In this document: in pieces, positions 5,912 through 13,499 of the stretch
Position numbering within the stretch: the stretch's first letter is position 1
Layout of the letters: the number at the start of each line of letters is the position of its first letter
DNA from: an uncultured Eubacterium sp.
GTDB taxonomy: Bacteria; Bacillota; Clostridia; Lachnospirales; Lachnospiraceae
Assembly (NCBI GenBank): GCA_910584645.1
Contig: CAJUAU010000002.1
Coordinates: 208,515-272,514, forward strand
DNA length: 64,000 nucleotides
Direction: 5' to 3'
Notes under the pieces: generated by a model
Told to the model about the DNA's origin: nothing
Databases searched by the model: none
What the model saw: the letters and a program-made list of their open reading frames with translations, nothing else
Program-made: the position numbers and the translations under genes

Positions 5912-7943
5912 ATGTCAGCCTCCTTATCTTTTTGCTGGCCACAAGCAAAAGAACAATAAATACACCAATCACTGCCTCTTTACCTATACCGGATACTCCC
6001 TGTCTAAAAAAGTGGGAAACATGAATTATTTTCGTGATTGAAAACCAGGAAAACATCTCCAGCCCCATTAAATATAAAATGGAGGGAAGTAGAAGCAAAC
6101 CACACAGTAAAAAACTGATTTCCTGGCTTTTCAGCCACATAGCAATTTCACAATACACCACAGCAGATAAAAGCAGCCAAAAAAGACGGGTCACATATAC
6201 CCACAGGCAATACTGCCAGATCGTAACGTCCACTGGAACCTTTGCCATAAAGGACAGACTTTGAACAGGGGCGCTCAAACCGCTTAATGAATATGTCCTT
6301 GATATATTGTAAAGCTCCATGCCGTTCAAAACCAGCCACAAAAATACTACTAAGATGGCAACCATAGTATATTTTCTTTTCCGCAGACAGCTGCGTCCTT
6401 TCGGGGAAGCCCGCAGCAAAAATTCCATAGAAGATTTCTTCTCGTAAGTAAACACCCCCGAAATCAATAGCATCATGCACAAAGAAACCAGCAGAGTAGA
6501 TTCTGCCATACTTCTTTCTCCCTTTTTCCCAAACAGGTACCGATACCCATCGGGGTTAACCAGCCATAAATCCCTTTCCCTATGACCTTTTGCATAGTCA
6601 ACCCTTTCCTTCAATTTTTTCAGACCGTTGCTGTAATATGCGGCGGCGGGGTGGTTTTCTTCCTGAAGCTGCACTAACTGTCTCTCCCTCTCTGTTATCT
6701 CTCCCTCCACCTGCTCCGTAACAGGTCCAGTCCACTCCTCGTAAAACTCCTTCATATATTCCCCAGTACTCCCCAGCGTCAGCTGTTCACCCTCCGACTG
6801 AGGCTGCCACACTCCCTTGATCAGAATGACAAAAAAGAATATCAAAATATAAAGGCCCTTTTGGGACACGAGCATTTTGTACCCCTCAAAAAATTTCCCC
6901 GGCATTCTGGACAGTACACTTCGTATCCGACAGAATATTTTTTGTACTGCCCTTTCTAATAAATGCTTTTGATAATAGGGACGCCTTTTACTGGAAAGCA
7001 CAATACAAAAAACTGCGAGAAATACGCTAAGAAAAGCAATTGCTATATAGATCCATTCTTTTCGCTCCAAGCAAATACTCCCTGCTGTATATAATTGATA
7101 CTCTCCATATAACGGATTCATATCCAGGAGTGTCAGGATATTAATATATTTTAACATGCTCAACTGGCTCTGGTCAGGAAGCCATTGTTTAAAAGAATAC
7201 TCTAATACAAAAACCATTCCACAAATGGTCAGTGCAATTTTACTGTTATGAATCATAAGTAAGATCATCCAGCATAAAAGAGTTACCACAAAAATCCCAC
7301 ATGCAGAAACCAGACTTAAAACACAAAAAAATGAAATTCCATTCACTGGCAGTATACAGCCTTTCAAACTATTTACATATTGGACCGGCTGCCAGAGAGC
7401 TGATATATTCCGCGCTTTCGCACAAGCTAATAACAGGAGGACAAAATTGAAGATTATGCTGATCCCAATAGCTGCAAAAAAATAATATAAAAGACGCCTG
7501 AGAGCAAGAACCCCTCTTCCTCTCTTTGTGGCATATACCAGGGGAAACAATCCCCGTTTTTCCACATCAAAGGTAAGAAATACTAACCATACACAAAAGA
7601 ACAGCGAAAAATAATTCTGCATTGAACTTGCATACCATAAACCAATCCCCTCTCTTTGATGTGTCTCACCAGAGACAAAACAGATTCTGCCATAGTCCCG
7701 CAGTATCTTTTCATTTTCTAAAAGATTACTTTGTGTATTAAAAATTGAAACGCCTCTAAGACTCTCCATCTGTTTTTTTATCTTTTCATACTTTTTAGAA
7801 TAATCTACCTCTTGAATCTCTTCCCTGGACAGCGGCGTATAATCCTTCCATGACCCATAAGCAAACAATCCTATATTCAGCAGCAGGAACACAATAAAAA
7901 GAATCACACTTTTTCTATTCCAAAATATTCTCCTTGCCTCCAT
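5898..7943 (-). CDS. Two-half ABC transporter permease
   Basis: 681 residues with at least ten hydrophobic segments. Each half starts with one helix (about 12-30 and about 358-376), continues with 80-130 residues of hydrophilic, probably external sequence, and ends in a cluster of helices. This internal duplication resembles the large membrane proteins found with lactococcin-972-type bacteriocins and the ABC-2-like bacteriocin-immunity permeases. The gene overlaps the lipoprotein gene upstream by 29 bases and the ATPase downstream by 14. Whether it exports the small protein at 9237..9635, protects against it, or moves lipids cannot be told from sequence. Confidence 0.85.
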   Translation of the reverse strand: MEARRIFWNRKSVILFIVFLLLNIGLFAYGSWKDYTPLSREEIQEVDYSKKYEKIKKQMESLRGVSIFNTQSNLLENEKILRDYGRICFVSGETHQREGIGLWYASSMQNYFSLFFCVWLVFLTFDVEKRGLFPLVYATKRGRGVLALRRLLYYFFAAIGISIIFNFVLLLLACAKARNISALWQPVQYVNSLKGCILPVNGISFFCVLSLVSACGIFVVTLLCWMILLMIHNSKIALTICGMVFVLEYSFKQWLPDQSQLSMLKYINILTLLDMNPLYGEYQLYTAGSICLERKEWIYIAIAFLSVFLAVFCIVLSSKRRPYYQKHLLERAVQKIFCRIRSVLSRMPGKFFEGYKMLVSQKGLYILIFFFVILIKGVWQPQSEGEQLTLGSTGEYMKEFYEEWTGPVTEQVEGEITERERQLVQLQEENHPAAAYYSNGLKKLKERVDYAKGHRERDLWLVNPDGYRYLFGKKGERSMAESTLLVSLCMMLLISGVFTYEKKSSMEFLLRASPKGRSCLRKRKYTMVAILVVFLWLVLNGMELYNISRTYSLSGLSAPVQSLSFMAKVPVDVTIWQYCLWVYVTRLFWLLLSAVVYCEIAMWLKSQEISFLLCGLLLLPSILYLMGLEMFSWFSITKIIHVSHFFRQGVSGIGKEAVIGVFIVLLLVASKKIRRLTYVKD

Positions 7944-9111
7944 CTGAATCCTCCCCTAACACCAATATGTTTTTCCACTCAGCAGCTTTTTCTGACAATC
8001 TACTCTTATCAAATTGCTTTACCATGTATTTCCCATCGTCATAAGCAAAGGCAAAACAATAATCATTGTCTCCAAACTCCCACTCCATATTTTTTTCAAG
8101 AGGAATCTTTCCCGCCCTTTCTCCTTCTTCATCAATTATGTCGATTCCATAATCGCGGTAGTCATTTTTTTCGTGGCAGTCATACCAGTTGCAGCTATAC
8201 AAATATTTGCCTTGAAAACTGCACTCTGCATAAATTTTCTCTCCTTTTGTGACCTCCTCTCTTTTATTAGAATCCATATTCAGCCTGTATAGTTTGTATG
8301 AATCATAGTATAATACATCATCTTCTTTCTTATAGATCATTACCAGATCCCGTTCTTTGTCATACAATACATCTTTCCGTTCTTTACCATTTCGTATATC
8401 TACAAAGTTAGTATGTGTCCGAAAATCAGAATCAACAGAATCCGCATAGCATCCGGTTATGACTAAAGTGTTTCCAAAGGCTTGAAGATTTTCTATGGCA
8501 GCCCCATATCCCTCCACTGAAGCCACTTCCTTACGATCCAGGCTCCCATTCAAACTTATTCTTTCAACTACAGCTCTTCTTTTTTTCAAAGTAGCTCCCT
8601 TCGATACGCTAAAATAAATATTTCCCCTGTGAACGCAAAACTCAAAATGCACTCCATTATCCGAAGGGTCTAATGTGGCTATCTGTGCCACCTTTTCTCT
8701 CTGTCTGCCATCTTCGCTAAGAAAATATAGATACCACTTTTCTGCATTATTATTTTCCGACGCAATATAATAAAATTTATGGTCATAATAATTTATTTCC
8801 TGTCCATCCCCCATGCTAGCATTACATGTCTCATCCGTGTGGCTGCAATCCGCTTTATTGCACACCGGAACTGCCTGTTCCATTGATGGTTCATAATAGT
8901 AAAGATATTGAGACACTAAAAAATAGTAACCCTTTCCAGCCTTTTGGATCCTGGGCAGTGAACCTGAGCCAAAACCGCTTTGCCAGTCACTGCCCTCTAC
9001 ATACTGTTCCCCCAGGTCTTCCACTCCCTCCTCATTACATGCTGCACTAAAAAAACTCGCCAAAATTAAAATTAGACATATAACTAAATGTTGATATTTC
9101 CTCACATTCAT
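7915..9111 (-). CDS. Lipoprotein with beta-propeller-like body
   Basis: 398 residues. The N-terminal hydrophobic segment ends in Ser-Ala-Ala-Cys25, a usable though not ideal lipobox. The body has recurring Tyr/Gly/Asp strands (KGYYFLVSQYLYYYE, NYYDHKFYYIAS, GNIYFSVSKG, DDVLYYDSYKLYRLN, GKYLYSCNWYD), typical of propeller repeats of the DUF5050 kind. An early motif VCNKADCSHTDETCNA has three Cys and one His in the pattern C-x4-C-x-H-x4-C, suggesting metal or disulfide chemistry. The gene overlaps the permease by 29 bases, so it is probably a surface subunit or sensor of that transporter. Family knowledge is limited. Confidence 0.82.
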   Translation of the reverse strand: MNVRKYQHLVICLILILASFFSAACNEEGVEDLGEQYVEGSDWQSGFGSGSLPRIQKAGKGYYFLVSQYLYYYEPSMEQAVPVCNKADCSHTDETCNASMGDGQEINYYDHKFYYIASENNNAEKWYLYFLSEDGRQREKVAQIATLDPSDNGVHFEFCVHRGNIYFSVSKGATLKKRRAVVERISLNGSLDRKEVASVEGYGAAIENLQAFGNTLVITGCYADSVDSDFRTHTNFVDIRNGKERKDVLYDKERDLVMIYKKEDDVLYYDSYKLYRLNMDSNKREEVTKGEKIYAECSFQGKYLYSCNWYDCHEKNDYRDYGIDIIDEEGERAGKIPLEKNMEWEFGDNDYCFAFAYDDGKYMVKQFDKSRLSEKAAEWKNILVLGEDSDGGKENILE

Positions 9112-9139
9112 TCCCCTCCATTCCGTTACCCCGATATTA

Positions 9140-9180
9140 TGGAGATTCCCACTACAGCCAACGTGCAGCGGGAATCTCCA
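9140..9180 (-). promoter_or_regulatory. Intercistronic hairpin after the secreted-protein gene
   Basis: TGGAGATTCCC pairs with GGGAATCTCCA around an inner stem, giving about 17 paired bases with a 7-base loop. There is no T-run on either strand. It sits between the small secreted protein and the lipoprotein, where it could protect the upstream mRNA end or partly stop transcription so that the secreted product is made in excess. Confidence 0.6.
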
Positions 9181-9236
9181 GATCCTTTGTACATAGAAAG
9201 CAGCTTAGTGTTTTACCACCATCGTTCTGTACAGCA

Positions 9237-9635
9237 TTAAATATCAGTATCAATGTTAAACTTCTTAGAACCAACGGTATACACACCTTTAAAATGTATA
9301 ATGTCATATCCAGGCGTATCAAAAGCGAATTCCTTTTTAAGACTCGTTCCTGTCCCGCTCTTATTACCGGTCATCGTATATCTCGAATTATTCTTTTTGG
9401 CCGTGATCGTTCCATTGATCTTCATACTGACTGAACTTGGGTATGATAATTTTGCTGTGCACACCTCAAGATAGTTTGTAGGTCCATATGGCACCGTTCC
9501 CATCTCATATGTATATGTTACCGTTTTTCCATTATATGTTCCAGTCTTTGCAAAAGATACACTGGTACAAGAAACTACCACAAGCGATAAGGCAAGTAAA
9601 GTAGCTCCCATTTTTTTCAATACATTTTTTCTCAT
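9237..9635 (-). CDS. Small secreted protein of unknown family
   Basis: 132 residues from the ATG at 9635, which has GGAGAG upstream. The frame extends to 9728, but that part overlaps the leader hairpin. The signal peptide covers about residues 1-29 (cleavage near Ser-Phe-Ala). The mature protein is rich in Thr, Tyr, Gly and Lys with alternating hydrophobic residues, suggesting a beta-sandwich; one Cys remains. It is not similar by eye to the two lactococcin-like proteins, yet it is preceded by the same promoter, operator and leader-ORF cassette. It starts the operon with the lipoprotein, permease and ATPase and is therefore their likely cargo or ligand. Confidence 0.8.
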   Translation of the reverse strand: MRKNVLKKMGATLLALSLVVVSCTSVSFAKTGTYNGKTVTYTYEMGTVPYGPTNYLEVCTAKLSYPSSVSMKINGTITAKKNNSRYTMTGNKSGTGTSLKKEFAFDTPGYDIIHFKGVYTVGSKKFNIDTDI

Positions 9636-9676
9636 ATTTCTCTCTCCATTTCGTTTAAATATTTTTTGATTTGTGG

Positions 9677-9747
9677 TATAATATGTTTGATTTTTCTTAC
9701 AGCGTTCTTTTCGGCATCTCACTGCCATATGAAAAGAGCGCTTTTTT
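9677..9747 (+). ncRNA. Candidate short antisense RNA with promoter and terminator, copy 2
   Basis: An extended -10 element TGG-TATAAT (9674-9682) with a weak TTTAAA at the -35 position precedes the hairpin: outer stem 9702-9712 with 9731-9741, inner stem GGCA/TGCC (9713-9716 with 9723-9726), ATAT bulge, then six T (9742-9747). It corresponds base for base in layout to the element at 3136-3194. Differences in the stems are compensatory or GU-preserving. It is antisense to the leader ORF at 9719..9781. Alternatively the hairpin works only in the leftward mRNA. Confidence 0.42.
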
Positions 9748-9781
9748 CAATTGTGTTCTCTGTCCCTTTAATTATGCACAT
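9719..9781 (-). CDS. Leader peptide ORF, copy 2 (20 residues)
   Basis: ATG at 9781, preceded by AAGGAAGGTG at 5 bases. The peptide ends IEKSALFIWQ, matching IEKSVLFIW of the leader at 3169..3234, while the N-terminal halves differ. The stop lies in the loop of the conserved hairpin. It is followed 84 bases later by the secreted-protein gene starting at 9635. Conservation of position, ribosome binding site and C-terminal sequence in two diverged copies argues that it is translated, though nucleotide conservation for the hairpin could produce the same match. Confidence 0.58.
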   Translation of the reverse strand: MCIIKGTENTIEKSALFIWQ

Positions 9782-9851
9782 TCTTTCACCTTCCTTCCAT
9801 TAATATAGCAGTAGATCATTTTCCTATACCATTATCTTCCTGCTTGCTTTT

Positions 9852-9881
9852 ATTATATCACTTTAAAATATATACTGTCAA
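9852..9881 (-). promoter_or_regulatory. Promoter of the secreted protein/lipoprotein/ABC operon
   Basis: On the minus strand TTGACA (9876-9881), an 18-base spacer, TATAAT (9852-9857). Layout matches the promoter at 3306-3334, with the -35 box touching the inverted repeat. Confidence 0.82.
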
Positions 9882-9903
9882 ATACTATTTATAATAAAGT
9901 ATA
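9881..9903. promoter_or_regulatory. Candidate PadR operator, site 2
   Basis: ATACT (9882-9886), 11 bases, AGTAT (9898-9902), identical in arms and spacing to site 1 at 3334-3356 and in the same place beside TTGACA. The 56 bases from 9904 to 9959 beyond it hold nothing I can identify. Confidence 0.6.
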
Positions 9904-9959
9904 TTTCTAAAAGTATAATTTCTACCCTATTTATAACTGCTATGTTTTTTCCTACAACC

Positions 9960-10036
9960 AAAAAAGGGCTGGATGAAAACCGCAGCCCTATAAAAACATT
10001 TCGTGTTTTTCGCTCCGCAGATGTCGAACTTTTCAA
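9960..10036. repeat. Dispersed modular repeat (GGGCTG hairpin, second hairpin, GCTCCGC)
   Basis: GGGCTG...CAGCCC hairpin (9966-9988) flanked by six A, so a terminator-like shape on the minus strand; then AAAACA...TGTTTTT hairpin and GCTCCGCAG...GAACTTTT. The same module order occurs twice at 55308-55430 and in part at 22100-22150. No gene lies in this interval. Confidence 0.65.
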
Positions 10037-10040
10037 TAAG

Positions 10041-10085
10041 AAAAAACCATGTGCGCCAGCGATTTTTTATCGCTTTTGCACATGG
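10041..10085 (-). terminator. Terminator of the GH43 gene
   Basis: CCATGTGC (10047-10054) pairs with GCACATGG (10078-10085) around an inner GCGAT/ATCGC stem; on the minus strand it is followed by six T (10041-10046). It lies 57 bases past the GH43 stop. Confidence 0.82.
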
Positions 10086-10141
10086 CTTCTTTCTACTTAT
10101 GATGCGTTGACCACTGGCAAATGTGGTCAGCGGCAACTATA

Positions 10142-12679
10142 TTATCTGCTGCATGCCTCGAAAATCCAAGTCTGGTTTGAAGTTGCATTATACTGCCACT
10201 GGCATACATTGGTTCCATCGGTTTTACCAAAGTTGTACACGTCAAGTCCCTTTGTATCTTTTGTGACTTTGGTCGTTATGCCAAAGGTATTTGCTGCAGA
10301 TGTTTTCTGGATCTTGAACATCTGGGCCTCTGCACCATTTGCTGAATAGGTCTGGATATTGGCTCCGTCACTGTTGGCTCCGTATTGTACATCCAGCATA
10401 TATCCCAGACCATTTTTCAACGTCACATATCCGTTTCCAAGATTGGTGAGATACCACTTCTGGCCTGCGGATGCGGAACCTGTTCCGATCACTACATTAA
10501 CACTGTTTCCGCCCTTGTTATCTGCCACCTGCAGGTATTTGCCAGAATTCGTATTCTTAATGTAATACCATCCGTCTGACAATGCCCCACTGCTGTTCTG
10601 CACCTGATCCGCCGTTTTCTTTATAGACACGTCATCCATAAAGAAGGACACCAGATCCTGGGCAGCAGGATCCGCCTTGTAAGCGGTCTCGATAAACACT
10701 CTTACATTGCTGAGGTCAGCCCCTGCCGGAACAGTATATTTACCGTTTATCACTGCCCACTTATCACCAGCTGTTGTCACAGATGCCATATTTTCAATCT
10801 TTCCGTCACCATAAATGATACTCATGAAAAACTTTGTCTGACCGGTTGCACCGGGATTCTCTGACAGATTGTACCGCACTGCAGCACTGACCTGATAGGT
10901 CTTTCCTTTCTCAAGACGTCCTGTCATATCCTGTACCGCCCCGGCAGATGTCATTTTCCTTCCCGCTGCTTTCAGGGAAAGTTTTCCCGAATGCACCGTC
11001 ACATAACCCAGGCTCAGATTAGATCCATACAAACTGTTCCAGTTCGTCAGCCCATCCTCGATGTTCCCGTTCTTTACCAGTTCGTCCCCGGATGGCGCGG
11101 GCACATCGACTGCTGTATTTGTTCTCGACATCTTCCAGTAGTCCAGATAGAAAAGTTCGCCGGAAGATGAACCTGTGAAAACAAAATAGATGTCATGTAC
11201 ACCTGTTGCTGTTGAAAGAGACGCGGAATAATCTTTCCATGCGGTTGAACTTCCGTTGATCTGTACTTCTCCCAGCTTAGTGCCGTACCGGCTGTCCAGT
11301 CTTACCTCTACTTTTCCGCCGCTATTTACGGGCTGGGCGCCGATTGTAATAGATTTCAGTCCCGTTTTCAGATCAACGTCCGATACAGCCAGCCAGTCCC
11401 CGTTATGAATATTGGATACTTTCATATTGGAGGACTGGATAAAAGAACCTGGCTGCCAGGTCATACTGGTTTTCAGCCCGCTGCTCCAGCCAATGGTCTC
11501 CGCCTCATTTCTCACATAAGGATCCAGATTCTTCGTCTGTGCCACGCCCTGATAGGTTCCTTTGACCAATTTAATATGTCCATTGGAATCGTAGGAAACC
11601 TTATCCATATGTGTCGAGCGGTATCCCTGGCAGTTCGCCGGGAATCCCAGCGCTTTGGTCACCGTCTGCGCATGGTATGTCAGATAGGTATTTCCATTAA
11701 ACTCAAAAAAGGCATGATGATTATTTCCACCAATTCTAAAGTATGTATATGGGTTTTCATGCACGACGCCGACGTAAGTAAAAGGTCCCATGGGGCTGTT
11801 GCTCTCCATGGCGCATATGTTCCCATTGCCGGTCATCGGAAGATTATTTGAGAAATTGGAACAATATGTATAATAATATTTTCCGTTCTTCTTATGTATT
11901 CCAGAATCCTCAAAGAGCCCTGGTGCATTGATCGCCACAGCATTTCCCGCCAGCTGAACCATATTATCTGCCAGACGGACCACTCTCGCGGTCCCAGGAT
12001 AGTTTTTCTGATTCTGGGATGCGTTATCTCCTCCTGGTATGCCGCCGCCATAATACAGATATCCCGTTCCGTCATCATCAACCAGCACAGCTGGATCAAA
12101 CAGCCATTCCACCCCCTGGGCAGCCTGGGATCCCCTGCGGATCAGATGGCTTCCAGTCGGCGGCTCAGTAAAGGGTCCCAGCGGTGAGTCCGCCTGCAGG
12201 ACACCGATGCCGTTGCCATTATCGGCGAAGTATAAGAAAAACTTGTCCCTGCCATTGATGCGCTTCCAGCACGCAGCCGGCGCCCAGGAATTTCTGGCCC
12301 AGGATGCAATATCTGCCACTTTGATCTCCCCGTGGTCCACCCAGTTCACCATATCACTGGAAGAGGAAACGGTCAGCGTCGAAATGGTACTGTACTTATT
12401 GGAAGCTGTCGGATTGCCGCTCCCGTCTTTGTTCGTACGGTCATAACATTCGCTGTCATTTGTCATATACACATATACTCTCCCGTTGTAAGTCATGGCA
12501 AAAGGATCCGCCGCAAACTTATGATCCATAATAGGATTGTTGTTTGAAGAGCTTCTCACAGAGCCGCTTACCAGCTTATCGGCAGCAAAGGTTTCATCAA
12601 CCCTCGCCAGTGAAGCGATCACCCCCAGGATGATCAGCATACCCGCTACATACAATTTTGATTTGATTTGTTTCGTCAT
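10142..12679 (-). CDS. Secreted modular glycoside hydrolase, GH43 with CBM6, CBM4/9-type and ricin-type modules
   Basis: 845 residues from the ATG at 12679 (GGAAGG before it); an open frame to 12922 is untranslated leader. Signal peptide 1-33. The five-bladed GH43 domain (about 40-380) shows the expected acids: Asp58 in ADPF, Asp195 in LFDPAVLVDD and Glu257 in LFEDSGIH. A CBM6 domain (about 391-520) starts with NEAET and ends in YLDYWKM. A CBM4/9- or CBM22-like domain follows (about 535-690, starting VKNGNIEDGLTNW and ending FFMDDVSI), then a ricin-type beta-trefoil (about 705-845) with three QxW-like repeats. It should cleave arabinofuranosyl or xylosyl units from arabinoxylan outside the cell. 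No sugar transporter or regulator lies nearby. The exact substrate is not determinable. Confidence 0.93.
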   Translation of the reverse strand: MTKQIKSKLYVAGMLIILGVIASLARVDETFAADKLVSGSVRSSSNNNPIMDHKFAADPFAMTYNGRVYVYMTNDSECYDRTNKDGSGNPTASNKYSTISTLTVSSSSDMVNWVDHGEIKVADIASWARNSWAPAACWKRINGRDKFFLYFADNGNGIGVLQADSPLGPFTEPPTGSHLIRRGSQAAQGVEWLFDPAVLVDDDGTGYLYYGGGIPGGDNASQNQKNYPGTARVVRLADNMVQLAGNAVAINAPGLFEDSGIHKKNGKYYYTYCSNFSNNLPMTGNGNICAMESNSPMGPFTYVGVVHENPYTYFRIGGNNHHAFFEFNGNTYLTYHAQTVTKALGFPANCQGYRSTHMDKVSYDSNGHIKLVKGTYQGVAQTKNLDPYVRNEAETIGWSSGLKTSMTWQPGSFIQSSNMKVSNIHNGDWLAVSDVDLKTGLKSITIGAQPVNSGGKVEVRLDSRYGTKLGEVQINGSSTAWKDYSASLSTATGVHDIYFVFTGSSSGELFYLDYWKMSRTNTAVDVPAPSGDELVKNGNIEDGLTNWNSLYGSNLSLGYVTVHSGKLSLKAAGRKMTSAGAVQDMTGRLEKGKTYQVSAAVRYNLSENPGATGQTKFFMSIIYGDGKIENMASVTTAGDKWAVINGKYTVPAGADLSNVRVFIETAYKADPAAQDLVSFFMDDVSIKKTADQVQNSSGALSDGWYYIKNTNSGKYLQVADNKGGNSVNVVIGTGSASAGQKWYLTNLGNGYVTLKNGLGYMLDVQYGANSDGANIQTYSANGAEAQMFKIQKTSAANTFGITTKVTKDTKGLDVYNFGKTDGTNVCQWQYNATSNQTWIFEACSR

Positions 12680-13002
12680 GATACCTTCCTTTCCTAAATT
12701 TGTAAACCTCCATTTTGGTTGTGCTAAATTTATTGCATTTTTTAAATGTAAATCCAAATTTGATACGTGAATATGATACCTTCCCCCTTTCTGTGATATA
12801 TTATCAAATTCAGTTTTACATTCAGAAACATAACCGCTAAACATATTGTACCAAATTATGGATAAAATAGCTAGTCTGAATTCTAAATTTACTGCACCAA
12901 AATTTGATTTTTTATCGATCAAAACATTGCTGCTAATTTTTAAAATCTAAAATTTTTTCATCCATTCCCTCCGGTTCTATTACAAATCCCTCTATGTTTT
13001 TT
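12680..13002 (-). promoter_or_regulatory. Long 5' leader of the GH43 gene
   Basis: About 320 bases of AT-rich sequence between the promoter and the start codon. It holds a long-range inverted repeat: TTTTGGT...TAAATTT (12885-12902) can pair with AAATTTA...ACCAAAA (12713-12731). No known riboswitch is recognisable. In one frame the leader is open (81 codons from a TTG at 12922), but there is no ribosome binding site there and the residues look non-coding. Confidence 0.45.
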
Positions 13003-13030
13003 ATTATAACAGAAATTTTTACATTCTCAA
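13003..13030 (-). promoter_or_regulatory. Promoter of the GH43 gene
   Basis: On the minus strand TTGAGA (13025-13030), a 16-base spacer, TATAAT (13003-13008), just after the terminator of the upstream spoVA operon. Confidence 0.7.
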
Positions 13031-13044
13031 GAATTCCATAGGAG

Positions 13045-13088
13045 AAAAATGCACCTTAAAACCAAGAACCTCCTGGTTTTAAGGTGCA
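13045..13088 (-). terminator. Terminator of the spoVAD-spoVAE operon
   Basis: A 15-bp stem, TGCACCTTAAAACCA (13050-13064) with its complement (13074-13088), followed on the minus strand by five T (13045-13049). Confidence 0.88.
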
Positions 13089-13130
13089 AAGGGACCAAAC
13101 CCGTTTTTACTTCTCTATTCCACTAGTGTA

Positions 13131-13484
13131 CTAGGACATCTTCGGCTTAAACACCAGAGCTGCCAGAAAACTCAGGATCAAAGCTCCTGCAATCCCCACA
13201 GCGGCTTGTTCCAGACCGCCGTAAAAGATTCCCACAAAGCCCTGGCTGTCCACCGCTTCCTTAACTCCTTTAAATAACAGATGCCCAAAACCGATCAGGG
13301 GAACCGTGGCGCCGGCCTTTGCCCAGTTGGCAAAGGGCTCGTAGATGCGAACGGCGCTCAGCACTGCCCCCAGACATACCAGGAGGACCATGATCCGTCC
13401 GGGAAGAAGTTTTGTATTGTCCATGACGATCTGTACCACCGCGCAGATGGCGCCGCCTACCAAAAAAGTAATTAAATAATCCAT
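13131..13484 (-). CDS. spoVAE: Stage V sporulation protein AE
   Basis: 117 residues, nearly all hydrophobic, with three or four membrane helices and the conserved GFGHLLFKGVKEAV and GFVGIFYGGLEQAAVGI segments of SpoVAE (SpoVAEB). It is part of the inner-membrane SpoVA channel that loads dipicolinic acid into the forespore and releases it in germination. The gene follows spoVAD by 15 bases and has an AAAGGAG site. SpoVAC, the usual third channel member, is not encoded next to this pair. Confidence 0.95.
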   Translation of the reverse strand: MDYLITFLVGGAICAVVQIVMDNTKLLPGRIMVLLVCLGAVLSAVRIYEPFANWAKAGATVPLIGFGHLLFKGVKEAVDSQGFVGIFYGGLEQAAVGIAGALILSFLAALVFKPKMS

Positions 13485-13499
13485 GTTCCTGCTCCTTTC

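Noticed and set aside
9942..10349. 135-codon plus-strand frame at the end of the GH43 gene
   Set aside because: It crosses the dispersed repeat, the terminator hairpin and the last part of GH43; no ribosome binding site.
12680..12922. 81-codon N-terminal extension of the GH43 protein from a TTG
   Set aside because: A good ribosome binding site and signal peptide exist at the inner ATG (12679). The extension has no start site and lies in the AT-rich leader.
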